41,382 nt of DNA from Streptomyces beigongshangae (lineage in GTDB: Bacteria > Actinomycetota > Actinomycetes > Streptomycetales > Streptomycetaceae). A model generated the notes under the pieces. It saw only the letters and a program-made list of their open reading frames with translations, did not search any database and was not told the origin of the DNA. How positions within the stretch are numbered: the stretch's first letter is position 1; the number at the start of each line of letters is the position of its first letter. Of this stretch, positions 7,729-14,961 are shown one piece after another. The position numbers were made by a program, and so were the translations under genes. The stretch spans positions 1-41,382 of the forward strand of contig NZ_JAHKJW010000033.1 of NCBI RefSeq assembly GCF_019710745.1. The letters run 5' to 3'.

Positions 7729-8601
7729 ATGCATCACGCAGTGGGGTCTCCGCTGCCGCCGCCCCACCAGCAGGGGCACGGACCGGCCGCCGGCTGGTCG
7801 GGGGCCGCACCACACCCGGGACCGGCGGCGCATCCGCCCGCGGGTCCGCCGCTCTTCGCCGGAGCGCAGACCGGGCCTGCCGCCCCGCACCCGCCGGGGC
7901 ACCCGCCCGCGCCGCACCACGCGGTCCCGCAGCACGCCCCCGTACCGCCGGCGCCGGACACCACGGGTCACGTCCGGCTGCCGCCGGGCGGTCCCGTGCC
8001 CATGCCGAGCGCGCCGCCCGCGGCCGGTGTGCCCGATCCGACGTCCACGACGCTCGCCGTGCTGCTCATCGGGCCCGCGGGCGCGGGCAAGACCAGCGTC
8101 GCCAAGTACTGGGCGGACCACCGCCGGGTGCCCACGGCCCACATCAGCCTGGACGACGTCCGCGAGTGGGTGCGCTCGGGCTTCGCCGACCCGCAGTCGG
8201 GGTGGAACGACATGTCGGAGGCGCAGTACCGGCTCGCCCGCCGCACCTGCGGCTTCGCGGCCCGCAACTTCCTGGCCAACAACATCTCGTGCATCCTCGA
8301 CGACGCCGTCTTCCCCGACCGGCCCGTGGTGGGCCTCGGCGGCTGGAAACGGCACGTCGGGCCGGGCCTGCTGCCGGTGGTGCTCCTGCCCGGCCTGGAG
8401 ATAGTCCTGGAGCGCAACGCCGAGCGCTCCGGAAACCGCCGCCTCAGCGACGAGGAAGTGGCCCGCATCCACGGCCGGATGGCGGGCTGGTACGGCTCGG
8501 GCCTGCCGATCATCGACAACTCCCAGCTGGACGTGGTCCAGACGGCCCAGGTCCTGAACGACGTCCTGTCCCGCTCCCTGGCGAGCCCGCCCCAGTGGTG
8601 A
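7729..8601 (+). CDS. P-loop kinase-like ATP-binding protein with Pro/His-rich N-terminus
   Basis: A 290-residue protein. The first ~105 residues are low-complexity (Pro, His, Gly, Ala) and probably disordered. The C-terminal ~180 residues form a P-loop NTPase: Walker A GPAGAGKTS at about 114-122, then HISLDDVREWVRSG, and ILDDAVFPD as a Walker B-like strand. RNAERSGNRRLSDEEVARIHGRM is a likely lid region. The fold resembles AAA_33/zeta-toxin-type or gluconate-kinase-type small-molecule kinases, but no substrate can be assigned. I chose the ATG at 7729 because a GGAG lies about 9 nt upstream. It is a single gene between aroB and the M24 gene. A TACCGT at 7654 could be a -10 box, but no good -35 is seen. 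Confidence 0.8.
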   Translation: MHHAVGSPLPPPHQQGHGPAAGWSGAAPHPGPAAHPPAGPPLFAGAQTGPAAPHPPGHPPAPHHAVPQHAPVPPAPDTTGHVRLPPGGPVPMPSAPPAAGVPDPTSTTLAVLLIGPAGAGKTSVAKYWADHRRVPTAHISLDDVREWVRSGFADPQSGWNDMSEAQYRLARRTCGFAARNFLANNISCILDDAVFPDRPVVGLGGWKRHVGPGLLPVVLLPGLEIVLERNAERSGNRRLSDEEVARIHGRMAGWYGSGLPIIDNSQLDVVQTAQVLNDVLSRSLASPPQW

Positions 8602-8657
8602 CCACACCCTGACAGGCATCGCCCGCTCCTCCCGGGGTGGGCACCGGCCCGCCTTCG

Positions 8658-8685
8658 AGGGGCGCGGGGAACCGCGCGACCGGCC
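8658..8685 (-). repeat. Dispersed hairpin repeat, copy A
   Basis: Read on the minus strand this is GGCCGGTCGCGCGGTTCCCC followed by GCGCCCCT. It includes a 6-bp stem GCGCGG/CCGCGC around GGAA. Related copies occur at 11062-11088, 36945-36976 and 41082-41114. All four are downstream of a gene end. Confidence 0.65.
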
Positions 8686-8777
8686 CCCACCGTCCCGCAC
8701 CCGGCACAGAACCTCAGCCGCCCCCGCTCCCCACCTCACCTGGCCCCCTCGAACCGGCACAAACCGGGCAAAGCCCA

Positions 8778-8783
8778 TACGCT
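8778..8783 (+). promoter_or_regulatory. Candidate -10 box for a leaderless mRNA of the M24 gene
   Basis: TACGCT fits the TAnnnT -10 consensus and is separated from the ATG at 8790 by exactly 6 nt, the geometry of leaderless Streptomyces transcripts. No convincing -35 is visible. A GGAGA directly before the ATG is too close to act as a good ribosome-binding site. Confidence 0.4.
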
Positions 8784-8789
8784 CGGAGA

Positions 8790-9908
8790 ATGTCAGAGGT
8801 GTACGCCACTCGCCGAGCACGCCTACGGGACCGCTGCAACGCAAGCGGCAGCGCATCCGCACTGGTCACCCGCCCGGCCAACGTCCGCTACCTCACGGGC
8901 GCCGCGCCGCACGGCGCGGCCCTCCTGCTGGGCGCGACGGAGGACCTCCTCATGTACGCCGCCCCGGCCGAACCCCCGCCCGACACCCCGTCCGGCACGG
9001 CCCGTCCGGACGACGCCCTGCGGATCCACACACTGAGCGCCCCCGGCGGCGACCCCGCCGTCGCCGCCGCGGAGTGCGCGGCGGCCCAGGGCGCCGACTC
9101 CCTCGCCGTGGAGGAGCACCACCTGACCGTGAGCCGCCACCGGGCCATCGGCTCGGTGGCGCCGCACCTGCGCCTCGCGGACGTCGCCGGAGCGGTCGAG
9201 CAGCTCCGCGTCGTCAAGGACGAGGAGGAGATCTCCTGCCTGCGCGTCGGCGCGGAGATCACCGACCAGGCCCTGGGCGAACTCCTCGAATCGATCCTCG
9301 TCGGCCGCACCGAACGGCACCTCGCGCTGGAGCTGGAACGCCGCCTCGTCGACCACGGCGCCGACGGACCCGCCTTCAGGACGTCCGTCGGCACCGGACC
9401 GCACTCCGGCCGCCGCAGGCACCGGCCCACCGACCGCCGGGTGGAGGAGGGGGACTTCCTCTCCGTCCGCCTCGGCGCGACCTACCACGGCTACCGCTGC
9501 GAGATCGGCCGCACCTTCGTCATCGGCACCTCGCCCGCCGACTGGCAGATCGCGCTGTACGACCTCGTCTTCGCCTCCCAGCGGGCCGGCCGCGAGGCCC
9601 TGGTGCCCGGCGCCGCCTACCGTGACGTGGACCGCGCGGCCCGCCAGGTGCTGGACTCCGCGGGGTACACGGAGGGCCTTCCGGGAACGACCGGACACGG
9701 TGTGGGGCTCGAAATCGACGAGGAGCCGCAGTTGGCCCCCGCGGCCATGGGTAAACTGGACGCTTGCGTGCCGGTCACCGTCGAACCGGGGGTCCACCTC
9801 CCGGGCCGGGGCGGTGTCCGGATCGATGACACGCTCGTCGTGCGCCCCGAGGCGGACGGCGGACCCGAGCTACTCACCATCACGACCAAGGAACTGCTCG
9901 CGCTCTAG
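8790..9908 (+). CDS. M24 (aminopeptidase P/Xaa-Pro dipeptidase-like) protein with altered metal ligands
   Basis: A 372-residue pita-bread-fold protein of peptidase family M24B. It has a creatinase-like N-terminal domain (ALVTRPANVRYLTG) and a C-terminal catalytic-type domain. The family normally binds two metals through Asp, Asp, His, Glu, Glu. In the aligned motifs the first Asp (LDFGA type) is Arg in VRLGATYHGY, and the second Asp (SDITRT type) is Glu in CEIGRTF. The His is kept (TTGHGVG), as is one Glu (VTVEPGVHLPG). The last Glu (GGVRIED type) is Asp (GGVRIDD). Activity as a peptidase is therefore doubtful. A pepP/pepQ-like gene next to efp is a conserved bacterial arrangement. Confidence 0.88.
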   Translation: MSEVYATRRARLRDRCNASGSASALVTRPANVRYLTGAAPHGAALLLGATEDLLMYAAPAEPPPDTPSGTARPDDALRIHTLSAPGGDPAVAAAECAAAQGADSLAVEEHHLTVSRHRAIGSVAPHLRLADVAGAVEQLRVVKDEEEISCLRVGAEITDQALGELLESILVGRTERHLALELERRLVDHGADGPAFRTSVGTGPHSGRRRHRPTDRRVEEGDFLSVRLGATYHGYRCEIGRTFVIGTSPADWQIALYDLVFASQRAGREALVPGAAYRDVDRAARQVLDSAGYTEGLPGTTGHGVGLEIDEEPQLAPAAMGKLDACVPVTVEPGVHLPGRGGVRIDDTLVVRPEADGGPELLTITTKELLAL

Positions 9909-10012
9909 TTCCGAAGGCTCCGGGAGCCTCGACACCGTCGAACGCCCCGGCCGCCCCGGACCGTGCGCGTGCCACCGGGGTCGTCCACGTCAGTCCAGGA
10001 GATTCCGCAACC

Positions 10013-10579
10013 GTGGCTTCCACGAACGACCTCAAGAACGGCCTGGTGCTCAAGCTCGAAGGCGGCCAGCTCTGGTCCGTCGTCGAGTTCCAGCACGTCA
10101 AGCCCGGCAAGGGCCCGGCCTTCGTGCGCACCAAGCTGAAGAACGTGCTCTCCGGCAAGGTCGTCGACAAGACGTTCAACGCCGGCGTCAAGGTCGAGAC
10201 GGCCACTGTCGACAAGCGCGACATGCAGTTCTCGTACATGGACGGCGAGTACTTCGTCTTCATGGACATGGAGACCTACGACCAGCTCATGGTCGACCGC
10301 AAGGCGGTCGGCGACGCCGCCAACTTCCTGATCGAGGGCTTCACCGCCACCGTGGCGCAGCACGAGGGCGAGGTGCTCTTCGTCGAGCTGCCGGCCGCCG
10401 TCGAGCTCGTCGTCCAGGAGACCGAGCCGGGCGTCCAGGGCGACCGCTCCACCGGCGGCACCAAGCCCGCCACCCTGGAGACCGGCCACCAGATCAACGT
10501 CCCGCTCTTCATCACCACCGGTGAGAAGATCAAGGTCGACACCCGCACGAGCGACTACCTCGGCCGGGTGAACAGCTAA
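10013..10579 (+). CDS. efp: Translation elongation factor P
   Basis: A 188-residue EF-P that relieves ribosome stalling at polyproline. The KOW-like N-terminal domain carries the tip loop HVKPGKGPAF with Lys33 at the position that is modified in E. coli. In actinobacteria the PGKGP form of this loop has been reported to work with unmodified lysine. The OB domains follow, ending IKVDTRTSDYLGRVNS. The start is GTG, preceded by CAGGAG. A weak 6-bp hairpin lies between the M24 gene stop and efp (9915-9929). nusB starts 2 nt after the efp stop, so the two are cotranscribed. Disordered, proline-rich proteins in this window such as MltG and the P-loop protein are typical EF-P clients, which is inference only. 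Confidence 0.97.
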   Translation: MASTNDLKNGLVLKLEGGQLWSVVEFQHVKPGKGPAFVRTKLKNVLSGKVVDKTFNAGVKVETATVDKRDMQFSYMDGEYFVFMDMETYDQLMVDRKAVGDAANFLIEGFTATVAQHEGEVLFVELPAAVELVVQETEPGVQGDRSTGGTKPATLETGHQINVPLFITTGEKIKVDTRTSDYLGRVNS

Positions 10580-10581
10580 CC

Positions 10582-11016
10582 GTGGCTGCCCGCAATACGG
10601 CCCGCAAGCGCGCCTTCCAGATCCTCTTCGAGGGTGACCAGCGCGGCACGGACGTCGTGACGGTCCTCGCGGACTGGATCCGGCACTCCCGGACCGACAC
10701 CCGGCAGCCGCCCGTGAGCGAGTTCACGATGCAGCTGGTCGAGGGCTACGCGGGCCACGCGAAGCGCATCGACGAGCTGATCTCGCAGTACGCCGTCGGC
10801 TGGACGCTCGACAGGATGCCGGTCGTCGACCGCAACATCCTGCGGCTCGGCGCGTACGAGCTGATCTGGGTGGACGAGACCCCGGACGCGGTCGTGCTCG
10901 ACGAGGCGGTACAGCTCGCCAAGGAGTTCTCCACGGACGAGTCGCCCGCGTTCGTGAACGGTCTGCTGGGCCGGTTCAAGGAGCTCAAGCCGTCGCTGCG
11001 GCGCGACGGGGCCTGA
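10582..11016 (+). CDS. nusB: Transcription antitermination factor NusB
   Basis: A 144-residue all-helical NusB. It binds boxA RNA with NusE (S10) and promotes rRNA antitermination. The N-terminal Arg-rich RNA-binding face (RNTARKRAFQILFEGDQRG) and the conserved VDRNILRLGAYELIW and AVQLAKEFSTDESPAFVNGLLGRF are present. The start is GTG two nucleotides after efp. It is the last gene of the unit and is followed by a very strong hairpin. Confidence 0.96.
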   Translation: MAARNTARKRAFQILFEGDQRGTDVVTVLADWIRHSRTDTRQPPVSEFTMQLVEGYAGHAKRIDELISQYAVGWTLDRMPVVDRNILRLGAYELIWVDETPDAVVLDEAVQLAKEFSTDESPAFVNGLLGRFKELKPSLRRDGA

Positions 11017-11061
11017 GCCTCGCCTCGCCGCGCGGTCCAGTGGCCGTGTGCCGGCCGGTGG

Positions 11062-11088
11062 GGCCGGTCGCGCAGTCCCCGCGCCCCT
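11062..11088 (+). repeat. Dispersed hairpin repeat, copy B
   Basis: GGCCGGTCGCGCAGTCCCCG followed by CGCCCCT, the plus-strand form of the repeat seen at 8658, 36945 and 41082. It directly abuts the nusB terminator stem. Confidence 0.65.
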
Positions 11089-11139
11089 CGGGTACGCCGG
11101 AGGGCCCCAGTGCATCACTGGGGCCCTCCGGCGTACCCG
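11089..11139 (+). terminator. Perfect 24-bp hairpin, terminator of efp-nusB
   Basis: Bases 11089-11112 and 11116-11139 are perfect inverted complements around a 3-nt CAT centre. The stem is GC-rich and lies 72 nt after the nusB stop. There is no U-run, as is usual for Streptomyces terminators. Confidence 0.85.
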
Positions 11140-11162
11140 TACGGCCCTCAAGGCCGCGCAAC

Positions 11163-11208
11163 GCCCTCGGGGTGGCCGGAACCGATCGGTTCCGGCCACC
11201 CCGAGGGC
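11163..11208 (-). terminator. 46-nt perfect palindrome, terminator of bldD
   Basis: Bases 11163-11185 and 11186-11208 are exact inverted complements with no spacer, centred on ACCGATCGGT. It starts 26 nt past the bldD stop on the minus strand. With the neighbouring 24-bp hairpin it isolates two convergent units. Confidence 0.82.
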
Positions 11209-11234
11209 ACGTTTCTGCTCAGCGGCGGTGCGGG

Positions 11235-11735
11235 TCAGCCCTCTTCGTGGGAGACCGCGCGGCGCGCGTCCGCGTCCAGGACGCCCCAGCTGATCAGCTG
11301 CTCGGTGAGGACCGAGGGCGACTGGTCGTAGATGACGGCGAGGGTGCGCAGGTCGTCCTGGCGGATCGACAGCACCTTGCCGTTGTAGTCGCCGCGCTGG
11401 GACTGGATCGTCGCCGCGTAGCGCTGCAGGGGGCCCGCCTTCTCGGCCGGCACGTGGGCCAGCCGCTCCAGGTCGAGGACCAGCTTCGGCGGCGGCTCGG
11501 CGGCCCCGCCCGGCGTGGTGCCCGGCAGCAGCTCCTGCACGGGGACCCCGTAGAAGTCCGCCAGCTCCGCGAGGCGCTGTACGGTCACGGCGCGGTCGCC
11601 GCGCTCGTACGAACCGACCACGACCGCCTTCCAGCGGCCCTGGGACTTCTCCTCGACGCCGTGGAGGGAAAGGCCCTGCTGGGTACGGATGGCGCGGAGC
11701 TTGGCCCCGAGCTGTTTGGCGTATTCGCTGGACAT
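11235..11735 (-). CDS. bldD: Developmental master regulator BldD, c-di-GMP-responsive
   Basis: A 166-residue DNA-binding repressor of Streptomyces sporulation genes. The N-terminal XRE-type helix-turn-helix (residues ~6-70, with GLSLHGVEEKSQGRW and GSYERGDRAV) binds operators. The C-terminal domain carries the c-di-GMP signature RGD (114-116) then eight residues then RQDD (125-128). These positions match the published BldD binding motif, so the protein should form the tetra-c-di-GMP-linked dimer. The ATG at 11735 is preceded by GGGGAGCC on the minus strand. It is monocistronic and divergent from pyrR. Two BldD-type boxes lie 48-77 nt upstream, consistent with the known autoregulation. Confidence 0.97.
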   Translation of the reverse strand: MSSEYAKQLGAKLRAIRTQQGLSLHGVEEKSQGRWKAVVVGSYERGDRAVTVQRLAELADFYGVPVQELLPGTTPGGAAEPPPKLVLDLERLAHVPAEKAGPLQRYAATIQSQRGDYNGKVLSIRQDDLRTLAVIYDQSPSVLTEQLISWGVLDADARRAVSHEEG

Positions 11736-11782
11736 ATGGCTCCCCGGACACTGTGTCGACGTGCGGCTCGGCCGCGCGGCTG

Positions 11783-11812
11783 GTGACTCACTGTGAGGTT
11801 ACGCAGCGTGAC
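11783..11812 (-). promoter_or_regulatory. Two abutting BldD boxes upstream of bldD
   Basis: Bases 11798-11812 read GTTACGCAGCGTGAC and match the recalled BldD consensus NTNACNC(A/T)GNGTNAN at every fixed position. Bases 11783-11797 read GTGACTCACTGTGAG, matching all but one. The two 15-mers are directly adjacent. They probably mediate BldD autorepression and could also affect the divergent pyr promoter. Confidence 0.75.
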
Positions 11813-11932
11813 TCTGGCTCGTCAAGCCGAATGGTCCGGACCGACCCCTCCGTGCAAGGAGTGCACGGCCGTTACCAGGGGGGTGATCAGGGACATTGCC
11901 GGGCTGGTACCGTGGCTGGCGCAATTCCGACG

Positions 11933-11969
11933 TCCTTTAATGATCCGTCCCGTGAGGCGGAGAAGGAGG
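11933..11969 (+). promoter_or_regulatory. PyrR-binding RNA element overlapping the pyrR ribosome-binding site
   Basis: An outer stem (TCCTT at 11933-11937 with AAGGA at 11963-11967) and an inner stem (TCCG at 11944-11947 with CGGA at 11958-11961) enclose the loop TCCCGTGAGG. This resembles the conserved PyrR-binding loop (UCCAGAGAGG type in Bacillus). The outer stem sequesters most of the Shine-Dalgarno AAGGAGG. UMP-bound PyrR would stabilise it and repress translation, the mechanism described for mycobacterial pyrR. Confidence 0.75.
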
Positions 11970-11979
11970 TCCGTTTCGT

Positions 11980-12570
11980 ATGGACACCGAACAGCAGAAG
12001 CAGCAGTACGCGTCCGATGCGCGGCCCGTCCTGGAGGCCCCCGACATCGCACGGGTCCTGACCCGCATCGCCCACGAGATCGTCGAGCGCGCCAGGGGCG
12101 CCGAGGACGTCGTCCTCCTCGGCATCCCGACCCGGGGCGTCCACCTGGCCCGGCGGCTCGCCGCCAAGCTCCAGGAGATCACCGACCGCGCGATCCCGGT
12201 CGGCTCCCTCGACATCACCATGTACCGCGACGACCTGCGCATGCACCCGCCGCGCGCGCTGGCCCGCACCGACATCCCCGCCGACGGCATCGACGGCCGC
12301 CTGGTGGTCCTCGTCGACGACGTGCTCTTCTCCGGCCGCACCATCCGCGCCGCCCTCGACGCGCTGAACGACATCGGCCGCCCCCGCGCCGTGCAGCTCG
12401 CGGTCCTCGTCGACCGCGGCCACCGCGAACTCCCGATCCGCGCCGACTACGTCGGCAAGAACCTCCCCACGTCGCTGCGGGAGACGGTCAAGGTCCAGCT
12501 CGCCGAGGAGGACGGCCGCGACACCGTGCTGCTCGGTGTGAAGCAGACCTCCCCGGACGGGCCGCGGTAG
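11980..12570 (+). CDS. pyrR: Bifunctional pyr operon regulator / uracil phosphoribosyltransferase PyrR
   Basis: A 196-residue PRTase-fold protein that binds pyr leader RNA in response to UMP and has weak uracil phosphoribosyltransferase activity. Motifs are LLGIPTRGVHLARRL near the N-terminus and the PRPP loop LVVLVDDVLFSGRTIRA at about 108-123. ATG is 10 nt past AAGGAGG, which is inside the predicted PyrR-binding hairpin. It is first in the pyrimidine operon. A 121-bp gap separates it from pyrB, with no hairpin that I would call a terminator. Confidence 0.97.
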   Translation: MDTEQQKQQYASDARPVLEAPDIARVLTRIAHEIVERARGAEDVVLLGIPTRGVHLARRLAAKLQEITDRAIPVGSLDITMYRDDLRMHPPRALARTDIPADGIDGRLVVLVDDVLFSGRTIRAALDALNDIGRPRAVQLAVLVDRGHRELPIRADYVGKNLPTSLRETVKVQLAEEDGRDTVLLGVKQTSPDGPR

Positions 12571-12691
12571 CCCTCCGGCGCACGGCACCGCCGTCCGCCG
12601 CGCCCGCTCGCGCCCCCGTCCGCCCGGCCGTGCCGCAAGGACACGCCCGGTGCCCGCTCCCCGACCTGAACTGCCTTACGGAGCCTGAAAG

Positions 12692-13669
12692 ATGCAGCGT
12701 CATCTCATCTCGGCCGCCGACCTCACCCGCGACGACGCCGTCCTGATCCTCGACACCGCCGAGGAGATGGCCCGGGTCGCCGACCGGCCGATCAAGAAAC
12801 TGCCGACCCTGCGCGGCCGTACCGTCGTCAATCTCTTCTTCGAGGACTCCACCCGGACCCGGATCTCCTTCGAGGCCGCCGAGAAGCGCCTGTCCGCGGA
12901 CGTCATCAACTTCACCGCCAAGGGGTCCAGCGTCTCCAAGGGCGAGTCCCTGAAGGACACCGCGCAGACCCTGGAGGCGATGGGCGTCGACGCCGTCGTC
13001 ATCCGGCACGGCGCCTCCGGGGCCCCCTACCGGCTCGCCACCTCCGGCTGGATCGACGCCGCCGTCATCAACGCCGGGGACGGCACCCACCAGCACCCCA
13101 CCCAGGCACTGCTCGACGCCTTCACCATGCGGCGCCGGCTCGTCGGCCGGGACGCGGGACTCGGCCGGGACCTGTCCGGCAGGCGCGTCACGCTCGTCGG
13201 CGACATCCTGCACAGCCGCGTGGCCCGCTCGAACGTCGACCTGCTCCACACCCTCGGCGCCGAGGTCACGCTGGTGGCCCCGCCGACCCTGGTGCCCGTC
13301 GGCGTGGGGGCCTGGCCCTGCGAGGTCTCGTACGACCTGGACCGCACGCTCTCCAAGTCCGACGCGGTGATGCTGCTGCGCGTCCAGCGCGAGCGGATGA
13401 ACGCGGCGTTCTTCCCCACCGAGCGCGAGTACTCGCGGCGCTACGGCCTCGACGGCGACCGCATGGCGAAGATGCCCGAGCACGCCATCGTGATGCACCC
13501 CGGCCCGATGGTCCGCGGGATGGAGATCACCGCCGAGGTCGCCGACTCCGACCGCTGCACCGTCGTCGAGCAGGTCGCCAACGGCGTCTCGATCCGGATG
13601 GCCGTCCTGTACCTGCTCCTGGGCGGCAACGAACCCGCCGTCACCCACCCGCGTACCGAGGAGAAGTAA
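12692..13669 (+). CDS. pyrB: Aspartate carbamoyltransferase catalytic subunit
   Basis: A 325-residue ATCase that condenses carbamoyl phosphate with aspartate, the first committed pyrimidine step. The carbamoyl-phosphate motif STRTR is at residues 53-57 (FFEDSTRTRISFE), followed by KGSSVSKGESLKDT. HPTQALLDAFTM and VMHPGPMVRGMEI mark the aspartate domain. The ATG follows GGAGCCTGAAAG. No pyrI regulatory subunit is adjacent, as expected for actinobacteria, where PyrB is usually found with dihydroorotase. pyrC starts 5 nt after the stop. Confidence 0.98.
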   Translation: MQRHLISAADLTRDDAVLILDTAEEMARVADRPIKKLPTLRGRTVVNLFFEDSTRTRISFEAAEKRLSADVINFTAKGSSVSKGESLKDTAQTLEAMGVDAVVIRHGASGAPYRLATSGWIDAAVINAGDGTHQHPTQALLDAFTMRRRLVGRDAGLGRDLSGRRVTLVGDILHSRVARSNVDLLHTLGAEVTLVAPPTLVPVGVGAWPCEVSYDLDRTLSKSDAVMLLRVQRERMNAAFFPTEREYSRRYGLDGDRMAKMPEHAIVMHPGPMVRGMEITAEVADSDRCTVVEQVANGVSIRMAVLYLLLGGNEPAVTHPRTEEK

Positions 13670-13674
13670 GTCAC

Positions 13675-14961
13675 ATGGGCAAGATCCTTATCCGTGGTGC
13701 GAAGGTGCTGGGCGGCGAGCGGCAGGACGTGCTGATCGACGGCGGGACGATCGAGGAGGTCGGCGACGGGCTCCCCGCCGAGGGCGCCGAGGTCGTCGAG
13801 GCGGCCGGCCGGGTGCTCCTGCCGGGACTCGTCGACCTGCACACCCATCTGCGCGAGCCCGGCCGGGAGGACTCCGAGACGGTCCTGACCGGTACGCGCG
13901 CCGCCGCGAGCGGCGGCTACACCGCCGTGTTCGCCATGGCCAACACCTTCCCGGTCGCCGACACCGCCGGCGTCGTCGAGCAGGTCTACCGGCTGGGCCG
14001 GGAGCACGGCTACTGCGACGTGCAGCCCGTCGGGGCCGTCACCGTCGGCCTGGAGGGCAGGAAACTCGCCGAGCTGGGCGCGATGCACGAGTCCGCCGCC
14101 GGTGTCACCGTCTTCTCGGACGACGGCAAGTGCGTCGACGACGCCGTGATCATGCGGCGGGCCCTGGAGTACGTGAAGGCGTTCGGCGGCGTCGTCGCCC
14201 AGCACGCCCAGGAGCCCCGCCTCACCGAGGGGGCCCAGATGAACGAGGGCGTCGTCTCCGCCGAGCTGGGACTGGGCGGCTGGCCCGCGGTCGCCGAGGA
14301 GTCGATCATCGCCCGGGACGTCCTGCTCGCCGAGCACGTCGGCTCCCGCGTCCACATCTGCCACCTCTCGACCGCCGGCTCCGTCGAGATCGTCCGCTGG
14401 GCCAAGTCCCGCGGCATCGACGTCACAGCCGAGGTCACCCCCCACCACCTGCTCCTCACCGACGAGCTGGTGCGCTCGTACGACCCGGTCTACAAGGTCA
14501 ACCCGCCGCTGCGCACCGAGCGCGACGTGCTGGCCCTGCGCGAGGCGCTCGCCGACGGCACGATCGACATCGTCGCCACCGACCACGCCCCGCACCCGCA
14601 CGAGGACAAGGACTGCGAGTGGGCCGCCGCCGCCATGGGCATGGTGGGCCTGGAGACCGCCCTGTCGGTGGTCCAGCAGACGATGGTCGAGACCGGGCTG
14701 CTCGACTGGGCCGGCGTCGCCGACCGCATGTCGCACAAGCCCGCCGAGATCGGCCGCGCGCACGGCCACGGCCGCCCCGTCTCGGCAGGTGAGCCCGCCA
14801 ACCTCACGCTGGTCGACACGGCTTACCGTGGTGAGGTGGACCCCGCCGGCTTCGCGTCGCGCAGCCGCAACACTCCGTACGAGGGTCGTGAGCTGCCGGG
14901 CCGTGTCACCCACACATGGCTGCGGGGCAGGGCCACGCTCGTCGACGGGAAGCTCGCGTGA
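13675..14961 (+). CDS. pyrC: Dihydroorotase
   Basis: A 428-residue zinc amidohydrolase that cyclises carbamoyl-aspartate to dihydroorotate. Metal ligands His56 and His58 are in GLVDLHTHLREPG. Further ligands are in QHAQE, the HICHLSTAGS block, TPHHLLLTDE and the catalytic Asp in ATDHAPHPHEDKD. This is the long class I (multidomain-like) dihydroorotase, often found partnered with ATCase. GAGGAGAAG before the ATG is a strong ribosome-binding site. The stop overlaps the next GTG by 4 nt. Confidence 0.98.
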   Translation: MGKILIRGAKVLGGERQDVLIDGGTIEEVGDGLPAEGAEVVEAAGRVLLPGLVDLHTHLREPGREDSETVLTGTRAAASGGYTAVFAMANTFPVADTAGVVEQVYRLGREHGYCDVQPVGAVTVGLEGRKLAELGAMHESAAGVTVFSDDGKCVDDAVIMRRALEYVKAFGGVVAQHAQEPRLTEGAQMNEGVVSAELGLGGWPAVAEESIIARDVLLAEHVGSRVHICHLSTAGSVEIVRWAKSRGIDVTAEVTPHHLLLTDELVRSYDPVYKVNPPLRTERDVLALREALADGTIDIVATDHAPHPHEDKDCEWAAAAMGMVGLETALSVVQQTMVETGLLDWAGVADRMSHKPAEIGRAHGHGRPVSAGEPANLTLVDTAYRGEVDPAGFASRSRNTPYEGRELPGRVTHTWLRGRATLVDGKLA

